A stretch of 64,000 bases of DNA from Terfezia claveryi. Its lineage: Eukaryota; Ascomycota; Pezizomycetes; Pezizales; Pezizaceae. The stretch covers positions 329,671 through 393,670 of the forward strand of contig WHUX01000039.1 of assembly GCA_015179025.1 (NCBI GenBank), written 5' to 3'. Below are positions 10,791 through 21,800 of the stretch, one piece after another. The notes under the pieces were generated by a model, which was not told the origin of the DNA, ran no database searches, and worked only from the letters and a program-made list of their open reading frames with translations. Numbering within the stretch: the first letter of the stretch is position 1; each line of letters starts with the position of its first letter. Made by a program: the position numbers and the translations under genes.

Positions 10791-10855
10791 GGTAGTTACT
10801 TCTTAATTACAATAATATTTATTATAATAACAAAGTGCCTTGGCAGCTTGGCAGC
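10791..10855 (-). repeat. Partial copy of the 11525-11625 MITE
   Basis: GGTAGTTACTTCTTAATTAC and the following bases up to GTGCCTTGGCAGCT match the reverse complement of the MITE at 11525-11625 over about 60 bp, with mostly C/T and G/A differences. The other end is not recognisable. Confidence 0.55.
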
Positions 10856-11060
10856 CATTCTGATTAGCTAGGCTCATTATAACAATTATTATTATAACTT
10901 AAACTCGTAAATACACTCTTAACTGTATTAACGAGAAATATTTGAATTGCAATAACCATAATGAGCTTTAGTTATCAGGCAAACCAACTACATTATACTG
11001 TACAATCTATCTAACACCTCAAATCCCCAATATCTTAGAAAGTGACAAATTTTCCTAAAG

Positions 11061-11400
11061 CAAACCAATGATATCCACAACCCCTCAAAGTCAACTAGCT
11101 ATATCCTTATCCCCGCAAAGCCAAACAGTGATATCCTCAACCGCGTGAAATCAAACAGCAATATTCTTAACTACTATAGAGAGCCAGGATATGAAGGGGC
11201 GCTAGTAGATTAAAGAGGATATTGAGAAACTGGTTGTATAGATAGAAGATTATCAAGAGAAGCTATGTAGTAAACAGGCTGCCTAGCATCATGAGATATC
11301 TCCTGATATAGCTCAAGAAGGTTATAGGTCTCTAATACTATAGAATCTATGAAGATTTTATCCTTAGTACTAAGAAAAAGGAGTTTAATAATATATATAA
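11061..11400 (+). pseudogene. RIP-mutated coding relic, unknown
   Basis: One frame reads PQSQLAISLSPQSQTVISS, then IKEDIEKLVV, IEDYQEKLCSKQAA and HHEISPDIAQEGYRSLIL, with TAG/TGA stops scattered where Trp, Gln or Arg codons fit. The first part is an approximately 31-bp direct repeat (about four copies, 11061-11165). I do not recognise the protein. Consistent amino-acid sense across the stops suggests a real ancestral gene or transposon ORF. Confidence 0.35.
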
Positions 11401-11524
11401 TCTTTCTTAATAAAAGACCATATTACATTGTTTGAGGCATTGGGGTTGGCTATAGAGTTATGGTAGTCTAGCTAGCATAGGTTATGATTGTAATTAGAAT
11501 CATAATAATTAGAATATATATAAA

Positions 11525-11625
11525 GGTGGTCACTTCTTAATTCCAATTTTTTATAGGCTTAGTTTAGAGCTACCAAGGCGCTTCATTATTGCAATAATCA
11601 TTATTGCAATTAAGAAGTAACCACC
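11525..11625. mobile_element. 101-bp MITE with 22-bp terminal inverted repeats
   Basis: The left end reads GGTGGTCACTTCTTAATTCC. The right end, read on the other strand, is GGTGGTTACTTCTTAATTGC. The two 22-bp ends differ at two positions. The interior is non-coding. No clear target-site duplication is visible, so the transposase family is unassigned. Confidence 0.65.
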
Positions 11626-11839
11626 ACTACTATTTTTCTTACAAGTATATATATTACTTTTATAGTTACTTGTTCTACTATTTTTATCATAAATCTTTAT
11701 TTTCGATAAATATATTTTGTGTTGATATAATATTTAGTATTATAGACAAGTGTATTTACATCTTGATTTTTTTTGAAATAAATTTATAGAGTATAGTAGT
11801 TCTTTAGTTTTACCTATTAATATTAGGAATTGTTATAGC

Positions 11840-12370
11840 TGTTATGACGGCTCTGGGGATAAAGTGACCAAGGGATACACCGAGGTAAGAGCAAGGCTAG
11901 GATAATATATACGTAGGAATACTATGTATGTAACTAGGGAAAAAGGCTTAGGATAAGGGTAAAGGCGAGAGTGAGAAAGGCACACAAGAGTAGTAGTAGG
12001 TAGTAGGGCTGCAGAGCTGTTTAATGGATCATGGCAAAATAAGGGGGTGTATAAGGGAGGTACACCTTCGCAGAGAGAAGCTAGGTCCTATATTAGGTAT
12101 ACAAGACGTTGGATAGGGATCCAACGAGAGAGTGGAGAAATGAAGATATATATACATTATTCCAGGCCAAGGCTATAGAAGGAATAAGCTTCCCAAGATT
12201 CCTATCTCGGAAGCTAAGATAACAATTACCCATCAACGACACCCAAACAAGCCTGTTTGAGTGTCAGAACAGCACGATACCCAAACAAGCCTATTTGAGT
12301 ATCAGAACAGCATGATACCTGAACAAGCCTGTTCGAGTATCAAATCAAGACGAAGAACACGGTTGTGACA
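11840..12370 (-). repeat. Element D 3' LTR
   Basis: Starts TGTTATGACGG and ends GGTTGTGACA on the plus strand. Length 531 bp, equal to its partner at 30772. Followed inwards by the pyrimidine tract CTATCCCCTCTTTAGG, the complement of the polypurine tract. Confidence 0.85.
12238..12341. repeat. Triple 28-bp palindrome array in U3 (D type)
   Basis: Three palindromes at 12238-12265, 12276-12303 and 12314-12341, period 38 bp. The arms are close to GA(C/T)ACCCAAACAAG with the complementary arm following. The same array is in the partner LTR (about 31168-31275). Confidence 0.75.
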
Positions 12371-12720
12371 CTATCCCCTCTTTAGGCTGGAGCTCCAGTG
12401 ATTAGGAGGCCTGGACACGACAACCTACAAAATCAATACAGAAAATAATAACAAGGGTAAAAACAAGAACCTCAACTCCAAACAACAATAAGGATGCAAA
12501 AAGTCTGACATCATTCAACTGGGCAAGGCTTCCTCGAGTATTATTGGTAGAACAGAGTAACCAAGTCTTATGCATTTTCCAAGTCTTCCATAGGTTGCCA
12601 GATAGTCTTCTTGTCCTCTAACCATTTGACCTTATACTGAACTCGCCTGTAGCACTTCTTGTAGTAGTCCTGTACCTCCTCAACCTCCCACTCCTCTTCA
12701 CCTGCGATCACCACGGAAGG

Positions 12721-13303
12721 TGTAATGTGGGCTCTAGGAATAAGGCGACCAAGGGGTATGCCAGGGAGAAGGCCGAGGCTAGGGTAAGACATACGTAGGA
12801 ACACTACGTGTATGACTAGGGGAAGGCTGGGATGGGGGGCAAGGGCAAGAGGCAAGAGGGGCAGAGGGCAAGGGGCACGAAATATATAGAGGCAGTTGCC
12901 ATGTGTGTCGGAGGGGGGGCAGCTGTGCTGCAGAGTTATTCATGGAATGAGGCAAGACGAGGGGGTGTACAAGGGAAGTACACCTTCGCGAAGAGACAAG
13001 GTCCTGTATTAGGTATACAAGACATTGGATGGGGATCTAATAACAGTACGAGGGAGAGGCTCTATATATACATAACTCAGTCAGAGCAATGGGAGAAATA
13101 AGCTTCCCAAGATCCCTATCTCAGAAGCCAAGCAAGGTAATGATAACAATAACCCATCACCTGCGATCGTAGGTGATGACAAAGACAACAATGCTAATAA
13201 CCCATCACTTGCGATCGCAGGTGATGACAAAGACAATAATGGCAATATCCCATCACCTGCGTCGCAGGTGATGGCGAAGACAACTGAGCACATGGTTGTG
13301 ACA
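12721..13303 (-). mobile_element. Solo LTR (B type) inside element D
   Basis: A 583-bp LTR (TGTAATGTGGG...GGTTGTGACA on the plus strand) with no internal region. It is flanked by a perfect 5-bp duplication, GAAGG, at 12716-12720 and 13304-13308. It splits the chromodomain/integrase C-terminus of D. It arose by insertion of a complete element followed by LTR-LTR recombination. Confidence 0.9.
13155..13273. repeat. Triple 24-bp palindrome array in U3 (B type)
   Basis: Palindromes at 13155-13178, 13203-13226 and 13251-13273, period 48 bp, with arm CATCACCTGCGA and its complement. The third copy lacks one base pair of the centre. Related arrays lie in the E LTRs, in the LTR fragment at 31303-31465 and in the F LTR. 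Confidence 0.8.
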
Positions 13304-15960
13304 GAAGGGGGTAGGGGGCGCTTTCGCCTATGGAGGTAATCATCTACAGCTAGCTCAATCTCCGAGGGGTGAACAACAGAATGATACTTAATATCCTTAG
13401 GAAACCTCAGTCAGTAAGTGTGAGTACCTATGGCTGCTAACACTTCATAGGAACCTCGGAACTTGTAGGCTAGCTTACAGGATGGCCGTTCTGTCTAGAA
13501 GTGTCTGCTGGATAGCCACACTTTGTCTACAGGCTCGTACCTCGGTACAGGCAGTCTTGACCTATTGGCATACTCGGATTGTCTAGTTTGGGTATATCCT
13601 AACTCAGTTTTTAGGGTGGAGTCCAACTCAACAATCTCCGTGGTGAACTCCTTAGCTGGGGTGTTCTCCTTAGCCTTGTGTAGAGGTGCCAGCAAGTTAA
13701 CAAAATGAGGGTGCAATCCATAATTAGCCAGGAATAAGGAGGTCTTCAGAGTCTCAGAGAATTAGTTATTAGTAGAGAATTTCCAGGTGGCCAATAATAA
13801 TACTTAGTTGTTCTGTTGGTAACTGGTGTAAGCCTACAAGTATTGTTCTATGATAGCATTTATGCGTACTAATTGGCCATTGGTCTGGAGGTAATATTCT
13901 ATAGACAAATGCACCTTGATTCTTAGAAGTTCACAGAAGGCCTTCCAGAAGTCAGAAATAAATTGGGGGCTATGGTCAGAGACAATTAATTCGGAGAGGC
14001 CATGGTAATGGAACACTTAGTTGAGATAGAGATTGGCTAGGTCTGGGGTAGAACAGGTGTCTTGACAGGGTATCACGTGCCTCATCTTGGTTAATCGGTC
14101 TACTACCATTAGAATAGTATTGAATTCCGAGTGCTCCAGCAACCCAGTTACAAAGTTCATAGTCAGGTATTGCTAGGGCCGATCCAGGATCTCGAGGGAC
14201 TACAGGGTACTATAAGGAGCATGGCGGATGGGTTTGGCATGCTTGTAGATGTGGCAATTCCATATATACCGTTCTACCTCCTTCCATTGGTCAATCTACA
14301 TATATTGTCTAGACAGCAACTCCAATGTCTTAGCTACTCTAAGGTGACCTGTTGCCAAGGTGTCGTGGTGCTCCTTAATCAACCTCAAGTGCAGTTTATT
14401 GTCCGTGGGTATGTAGAGGTGGTCAAGGTGGTAGAGAAAACTGTCCTAGGTGCTGTACTCGGCCAGGGAGATCTTGGTGTACCTACGTTGGCTGGAATCC
14501 ACTGCTGCAATGATGTCTTTAGCTAGGGGGTCATCCTGATATGTCTTTTTTACCTGTCGTTGGAGGTCGACTTCCATGGCAGCCTCAATATCAGCTTCTG
14601 CCTTAGCCTCAGCATCTACTCTATTCAGGATGTTGGCTGCCAGATCCAAGTTTTCGGGCTTCAATACCACCTGATTTTAGTATTTTAGCCTTTCATCCCT
14701 CCCTTTAAGGAGGTCTCCTGACCTCCTGGTCAGTGCATCTAGCTTGCCCCCAGCCTTTCTAGGCCGATACTTGATCTTGTAGTTAAAATGGGACAGGAAT
14801 TCTGACCACCTAGCCTGCTGGCAATTCAGCAATTTGGTGGTTATGAAGTATTCCAGGATCTTGTGGTCAGAAAGGACCTCAATAACCCCCTTTACCAATT
14901 CCAGGTGAGGTCTCCATTCCTCGAATGCTCATACAATAGTCATTAAATCTTTATCATAGATCTCATAATTATATTCCACTGGGGAATGCTTTTTGGAGAA
15001 ATACACTATTAGGTGGAGAATACCATTGATATAGTGAGACAGGATTCCGGCAGAGATATAGTCAGAAGCAACTATTTCTACGATACATTCATTATCGGGA
15101 TTGAAGTAGGCTAGGATCGGGGCTAAGCAAAAGGCTTCCTTGAGCTTTTCGAAGGCAGACTAGGCTTCTAGACTACACTGGAAGTACTGGCCTCTTTCTA
15201 TGCTCTTGGTCTTGGTTAATGCTATCAGTGGTACTACGATCTTTAAATATTCTAGAATGAATTGGCAATAGAAGTTGGCAAATCCCAGGAAAGCCTGTAT
15301 ATCCTTGAGGTTTGCTGGAGTTTCCCACTCCTGGATTGTAGCAACCTCTGCAGGGTTCATCTGGATGCTCTCCATGGTGATAATCAGCCCCAGATACTTG
15401 ACCTTCTATATATGGAACTCGCACTTTTCTAGCTTCAAATATAGCCTTACTCCATCTAATTTCTCTAGCACTTGTCGGACGTAGATCTTGTGTTCTGCCA
15501 GGGAATCTGAGTAAATGAGGATATTGTCAAGGTAAGCTGTATAGACTATATCCAAAAAGTCCTACAGGGTGTCATTAATAAAGTGCTGGAAAGAGGCCAG
15601 TGTGTTGGTCAGGCCAAAAGGTATCACATTATACACAAAATGGCCATATTATATCTGGAAGGCTATTTTCCATTCCTCTTCCTCAACAATCCATACCAGG
15701 TTGTACGCCCCTCTCAAATCTAATTTAGTGAACAATTTTGCCTTGGAAAGCCTGGCTAATGTCTTTTGGATTAGTGGTAGGGGTTATCTATCTTTTACTG
15801 TTATCTCATTTAGGCTATAATAATCAACACACAACCGAAGGGAGCCATCTGATTTCTTCACGAACAGTACCAGAGCATCTACTAGTGAGGAGCTATAGCG
15901 AATGAAGCTCTTGTTGAGGTTTTCTTCCAAGTACTTCGTCTAGGCTTCCAGCTCCACATG

Positions 15961-16506
15961 TATAACATAGGCTTTGGAGAACAAGATGACCAAGGGGTAT
16001 ACCGAGGCAAGAGCAGGGCTAGGGTAACACACACATGTAGGAATGCTACATGTGTGACTAGGGGAAGGCTGGAATAGGGGACAAGGGCAAGAGGCTGAGA
16101 TACGCAGATGTAGTTACCTCATATGTCAGAAAGAGGCAGCTATGCAACAAAGTTGATTATGAGGCCAGGAGGGTGTACAGAGAAAGTATACCAGTGCAGG
16201 GGAAGCAAGGTCTTGTATTGGGTATACAAGACATTGGATAGAGATCTAATGACAGTGTGAGGGCAAAGGACTTTATATATATGAGTTGCTAGAGCAATGG
16301 GAGAAATAAGCTGCCCAAGATCCCTATCTTGGAAGCCTAGCAGGATAACAATAACTCATTACCTGCGATCGCAGGTGATAATAAAGACAGCAATGACAAT
16401 AACCTATCACCTGCGATTACAGGTGATACCAAAGGTAACAATGACTATAACTTATTACCTGTAATTACAAGTGATGACAAAGACAACTAAATACACAGTT
16501 GTGACA
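15961..16506 (-). repeat. Element E 3' LTR
   Basis: 546 bp, starting TATAACATAGG and ending AGTTGTGACA. It carries RIP-eroded B-type palindromes between about 16358 and 16478. Confidence 0.85.
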
Positions 16507-16969
16507 CTATCCCCCCTGTAGGGTAGAGCTCCAGTAACAAGGAGACTTTAGGCATGACAACTGGCAAAATTAACAAAGAAAACAACAACAACAACAAGAA
16601 TAAGGACAAGAACCCCAACTCCAAACAACAACAAAGACGCAAAGTCATGACATCAGTCAATTGGGTGAGGCTTTCTCGGGTATTATTTGTGGTACAGGCT
16701 AACGAGGTCCCATGGGTTTTCCAAGTCCTTTGCAGGTTGCCAGGTAGCCTCCTCATCCCCTAACTACTTGACCTTATACTGAACTCATCCATAGTGTTTC
16801 TTTGAGTCCAGTACCTCCTCAACTTCCCACTCCTCTTCACCTGCAATCACCACTGGAGGAGGTGGGGAGTGCTTTTGCTTGGGAAGGGGATCATCGGCGG
16901 CTGGCGCAATCTTTGAGACATGAACGACTGGATGGCGCTTGATATCCTTAAGAAACCTCATCCGGTAAG
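16507..16969 (-). pseudogene. Element E polypurine tract and chromodomain end
   Basis: CTATCCCCCCTGTAGG at 16507 is the complement of the polypurine tract. The minus strand then encodes the C-terminal chromodomain and the end of integrase (sequence aligned with 50248-50500 of A1), cut by A2 at 16970. Stops are present. Confidence 0.7.
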
Positions 16970-17588
16970 TGTCATAACCATCCTTTCCTAGCCGGGTTTA
17001 AGAGTCAGATGGGATTTCATCCAACTGTCATTATTGTTGATTGATATTATTGTTATCTCTGTTCCCGAGATAAGGGGTCTCGGGTCACAACCATCCTTTC
17101 CTAGCTGGGTTTGAGAGTCAGACGGGATTCCGTCTGACTCTCGTTATTGTTGATTGATATCATTGTTATCTCTGTTCCCGAGATAAAGGGTCTCAGGAAC
17201 CGTATTCCTTCCGGTGGCCTTGGCTAGGAAGGAAGCCTATATATATAGCTTGCTCTCTCCGCCCTCTTGTTGGATCCCCATCCAACATCTTGTATACCAA
17301 ATACAGGACCTTGTCTCTCTGCGAAGGTGTACCTCCCTTGTACACCCTCTCGTCTTGCCTTGTCCCATGAATAGCTCTGCAGCACAGCTGCCCCCCTCCG
17401 ACACACGTGGCAACTGTCTCCACGTATTTCGTGCCCCTTGCGCTCTGCCCCTCTTGCCTCTTGCCCTTGCCCCACGTCCCAGCCTTCCTCTAGTCACACA
17501 TGTAGTGTTCCTATGTATGTCTTGCCCTAGCCTCTGCCTTCTCTCTGGCGTACCCCTTGGTCGCTTTGTCCCCAGAGCCCACGTTATA
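16970..17588 (+). repeat. Element A2 5' LTR
   Basis: Begins TGTCATAACC and ends CACGTTATA. The first 113 bp (from 16971) are repeated from 17084. Each repeat carries the 26-bp palindrome with arm GAGTCAGACGG and the palindrome around the ATAAGGGGTCTCGGG end. Confidence 0.88.
17238..17288 (+). promoter_or_regulatory. A2 promoter: TATA box and predicted transcription start
   Basis: TATATATATA at 17238-17247 is followed 32 nt later by ATCCAACAT (17280-17288), which I take as the mRNA 5' end. The start lies in a GTTGGAT/ATCCAAC hairpin. The placement is supported by complementarity to the site just inside the LTR and by the same arrangement in three other elements. Confidence 0.6.
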
Positions 17589-17590
17589 CT

Positions 17591-17599
17591 ACGTTGGAT
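17591..17599 (+). other. A2 primer-binding site, self-priming type (predicted)
   Basis: ACGTTGGAT, two bases inside the 5' LTR. It is complementary to ATCCAACGT, the ancestral form of the predicted mRNA 5' end (one transition away in this copy). No TGG abuts the LTR as expected for a tRNA primer. Confidence 0.55.
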
Positions 17600-17660
17600 C
17601 ACTCTGACCAACCGGTACAATGTCTGAACCAACCCTGTTACCTACCAACAGGTTCCAAAC

Positions 17661-18778
17661 ATGGCGGAAACCCCAATACCCTCAAACCCAGCCCAGCTGT
17701 TGGAATACTGCCAAATGGCCATCGCTATCTTCACCACCACCTATAAGATTGGTGAAAAATAAGGAGCGGAGCTTCAGGACAACCAACGAAGGCTGAAAGA
17801 AGCCGAAGATGAAATCCTCCTTCTCCGAGAGGACCTCGCAGACGACCAAGTAAACATGCGTAATCTCAACCGTGCCCTTACCGCTGTAACCGCACTGGCA
17901 CCTGCAACCGCTGCGCCTACTAAAACCCAAGACCTTCCCACCCCACCCAAATTTAATGGCGAACGGGCCTGACTCAAAGCCTGGAAAAACTCCATCAATA
18001 TTAAGCTCAACGGAGACACTGCTAAGTTTCCAACCACCCAGCACAAACTCGCTTACGTTTACGGCCTGCTAGAGAGGAAGGCTCTAGACCAAGTCCAGCC
18101 CTATGTTTTGGAAACAGGTATCAAACTAGTAGATATCCCTGCCCTATTTGTGATCCTTGACCGAGTGTTTGGAGTCTTGGACCCAAAGGGAACGGCTACT
18201 CTAGCCCTTCAGGCCCTCTGACAAAAAACACCGACCTGGCCACCTATGTGGCCGAATTCTCTAGGCTAGCTGTGGAGGTCGAATGAAGCGACAAGATCAA
18301 ACTGGATCAATTCCAGGAAGGCTTAAGTGTGGAACTGAGACAGGTACTTATCAACTTCCCAGACATCCATACTCTTGAAGAATTCATTGATCAGGCCAGC
18401 CGATTGGAGCAAAAGATGGCCAGGTTTAGAAACAGCCTTAAGGCCTCCCTACAATAGCACCCCCATGATCGACCTTTTCAGTACCTCGCCCCCAGCCACA
18501 GCCCCCATAACCCCCTCGAACAATCCAGCCTACCCTTCTCTTATGGCGGGTAGACCGGCCCCAATGGACTTATCTGCAGGCAGACCCCACCTGACCCAAG
18601 AAGAGAGGGAATGCCACCGGAATAATGTGCTATGCATAGCCTGTAGGAAGGCTGATTACTTCATTGCGGCTTGCCCCCTTCAAAGAATCGCTCCCTCGCC
18701 ATCTATGCTATCTCGAATAACCCAGTGCTCAGGATTGAGGAGCTTGACGAGTCAGCAAAAGCCCTGTCCCTTGCCTAG
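17661..18778 (+). pseudogene. Element A2 gag
   Basis: ATG at 17661 starts MAETPIPSNPAQLLEYCQMA, a helical N-terminus, then a coiled-coil segment (RRLKEAEDEILLLREDL), then the capsid-like block PTPPKFNGERA ... LKAWKNSINIKLNGDTAKFP and GLLERKALDQVQPYVLETG. The nucleocapsid end is CIACRKADYFIAAC: the zinc-knuckle His is Tyr (CAC to TAC). In-frame stops (TAA after KIGEK, TGA for Arg in ERARLK, TGA near QAL) and at least one frameshift disable it. Ends with SLA and TAG at 18776-18778. Confidence 0.85.
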
Positions 18779-18809
18779 TTACTGACACTAGCAAGAGACC
18801 TGCCCCAGG

Positions 18810-21800
18810 CCATCTATCTTTGTCTTTATCTACATTTTCTATTTCTTCTGCTTCTTCTGTTGTTGACGAATCTCGCTTGTTCAGTGAGCATTTTGTTGTA
18901 TCTATCTCCCTCAATATCAATAATAGAACAATCACCACGTCAGCCCTTATAGATTGCAGAGCTTCAGGAATTGCATTCATTGACTAGGCATTTGTAAGTA
19001 AATTCTCCATACCCACCGCAAAGCTAAAAACCCCCTATGTTCTGGATGTCATCAACGGTCGACCCATCTCCTCCGGAGATATCACCGATATCGCGTGCAT
19101 GCCTGCCCTAGTCAGGGATCACTCCAAAGCCCTCCCGATGTTTGTGACTAAGCTCAAATACCCGATTGTGCTCGGAATCCCGTGGCTAAGAATGTATGAT
19201 GTATCGGTCAGCTTCGGCTCTTATACCATCCAGTTCAATAGCCAGTTTTGCAAAAAACACTGCGGGAATCCGAAGGCCACCGTTACTAGGCTGTGTGCCT
19301 TGCTACCCCGGTAGTCTACCCGACCCAGGTAGTGCACCTGCCTGCGCACCTCGATGCCAATTCCCCTGTTTTCCCTGTGCCCCCGGTTTCCCCTGTGCCT
19401 CTAGTTTCCCCTGTACCTCCGAGTCCCCAAAAACCTCTAAATGTTAGCTTCATCGGGGCAGGGCCTTTCGCTTACCTTACCAGGAGGCACAAGCTGAAGG
19501 CTCATGCCCTGTCCATACATAAGGTGAACCTGGAAATCAACAAGATACAGCCTAAGGAGGAGTAGAAGGCTATGATCCCGGATGAATATCATGAGTTTAT
19601 TGATCTATTCTCGGAAAAAGCCGCGGAGAAGCTGGCGCCCCACCGACCATATGACCACACAATTCCATTGGTAGAGGGTAAGTCCCCCCCCTATAGGCCC
19701 CTCTACAGAATGTCCTGGGTGGAGCTGGAGACCCTGAAGAAATACTTGGAGGAAAACCTCAACAAGAGCTTCATTCGCCATAGCTCTTCTCCAGCGGGTG
19801 CCCCTATACTATTTGTGAAAAAATTGGACGGCTCTCTTCGGTTGTGCATGAATTATTGTGGCCTAAATGAGATAACGGTCAAGAACAGGTATCTCCTACC
19901 TCTGATCCAGGAGCCATTAGCCAGGCTTTCTAAGGCCAAATGGTTCACCAAACTGGATTTGAGAGGGGCATACAATTGGTACGGATTGCTAAGGGGGAGG
20001 AGTGGAAAATGGCCTTCCAACTCATTATGGCACTTCGAGTACAATGTCATGCCCTTTGGATTAACCAAACCCCGCCTCTTTCCAGCACTTTATTAATGAT
20101 ACCCTATGAGACTTCTTGGATGTGTTCTGCATGGCTTACCTCAATGATATCTTGATCTATTCAGATACCCTAGCAGAACACAAGATTCATGTCCGGCAGG
20201 TGTTGGAAAAGCTGGAGCAAGCCAGATTGTACCTCAAGCCTGAGAAATGCGAGTTTCATATGCAGAAGGTCAAATATCTGGGGTTGATTATCACCACGGA
20301 AGGCATCCGGATGGATCCTGCCAAAGTTGCCATAATCCAGGAGTGGGAAACCCCGGCCAACTTGAAGGATGTGCAAGCCTTCCTAGGATTTGCCAACTTT
20401 TACCGCCAGTTCATTCTGGGATACTCAAGTATCGGCACCCCTGACAGCCTTGACGAAAACGAAGGTAGAAGCTGGCTCACACCTGATGAAAAGGGCCTTC
20501 CACTGGAATCCAAAAGCCCAATCTGCCTTCCAGAACCTCAAGGAAGCCTTCTGTTCAGCACCGATCCTGGCCCATTTCAACCCTGAACAGGAGTGTGTCG
20601 TCGAAACCGATGCCTCCGACTATGTCTCACGGGAATCCTGTCCCAGAACGACGATAACGGCATCCTCACCCAGTGGCATACTTCTCAAAAAAGCACTCCC
20701 CGGTGGAGTGTAATTACGAGATCTATGATAAGGAATTAATGGCCATTGTGCGGCTTTTGAGGAATGGAGGCCCCACCTGAGTCAGCGAAGGGGGTTATCA
20801 GGTTCTTTCCGACCACAAGAACCTGGAATACTTCACAACTACCAAGCTGCTGAATCGCAGCAGGCTAGGTGGTCGGAATTCCTGTCCAGTTCAACTTCAA
20901 AATCAAGTACCGGCCAGGAAAGGCTGGTGGGAAACCAGACGCACTGACTAGGAGATTAGGAGATCTCCCTAAGGGGGGGATGAAAGGCTAAAATACCAAA
21001 ATCAGGTAGTATTGAAGCCGAAAACCTTGACCTGGCGGCCAATGTCCTTACTGATGCTGAGGCTATGCAGAAGCTGAGGCTAAGGCTGATGCGGAAGCTG
21101 AAGCTAAGCTAGGCTAATGCGAAAGCTGAGGCTAGGCTGACCTCTGACAACTAGTGAGACAGGCATATAAGGATGACCCCTGGCCAAGGAAATTATCACC
21201 GCAGTGGATTCTGGCCAGCGCCGCCACCCCAAGATCTCCCTAGCCAAGTGTACCATCCAGGAAGGCCTCCTCTACCACCTCGGAAGGCTGTATGTGCCGA
21301 AGGAGAGCTGCGCCTTCGACTGATCAAGGAACACCATGACAGCCTGGTTGCAGGTCACCCTGGAGTGGCCAAAACATTAGAGCTTCTGGCTAGGGAATAC
21401 ATATGGATTGACCAATGGAAGGATGTGGAGCGTACGTACAGAACTGCACGTTTGCAAGCTACTAAGCCTGTCCGCCACGCCCCGTATGGGACCCTGAAAC
21501 CTCTGGATATCCCTGATCGGCCGTAGCTGCACCTGACTATGGACTTCATGACAGGGTTGCCAGAAGATTCGGGGTCCAATGCCATCTTGATGGTGGTAGA
21601 TCGGTTGATGAAAATGAGGCATGTTATACCTTGCCGGACACCTGCTCCACCAAGAGTTAGCCAATCTCTACCTCAATAATGTATTCCGATATCACGGCCT
21701 CCTCGAATCCATCGTATCCAACCGCGGCCCTCAGTTCACCTCAGAATTCTGGCAAGCCTTCTGCAAGCTTTTGGGGATCAAAGTGCGTTTGTCAACTACA

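Larger units (their letters stand above)
10301..11524. other. AT-rich degenerate DNA
   Basis: From about 10300 the sequence becomes strongly AT-rich, typical of old RIP-mutated repeats. Apart from the MITE fragment (10791-10855) and the coding relic (11061-11400) I can assign nothing. Confidence 0.5.
12568..15960 (-). pseudogene. Element D pol, C-terminal part (RT, RNase H, integrase, chromodomain)
   Basis: On the minus strand the product runs from RT (15960-15160; part of it reads YIEGQVSGADYHHGEHPDEP in a shifted frame) through RNase H and its linker (14898-14677, [20 protein letters not shown]) and integrase (14670-13500; DHSPQFISDFWKAFCELL, YYLQTNGQLVRINAI) to a chromodomain at 12720-12571 (WEVEEVQDYYKKCYRRVQYK then KWLEDKKTIWQP). 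The chromodomain exon is cut by the solo LTR. Numerous TAG codons replace CAG and TGG. Catalytic integrase residues are partly altered (SDHSPQF for SDRGPQF; QTNGQ for QTDGQ). Confidence 0.8.
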
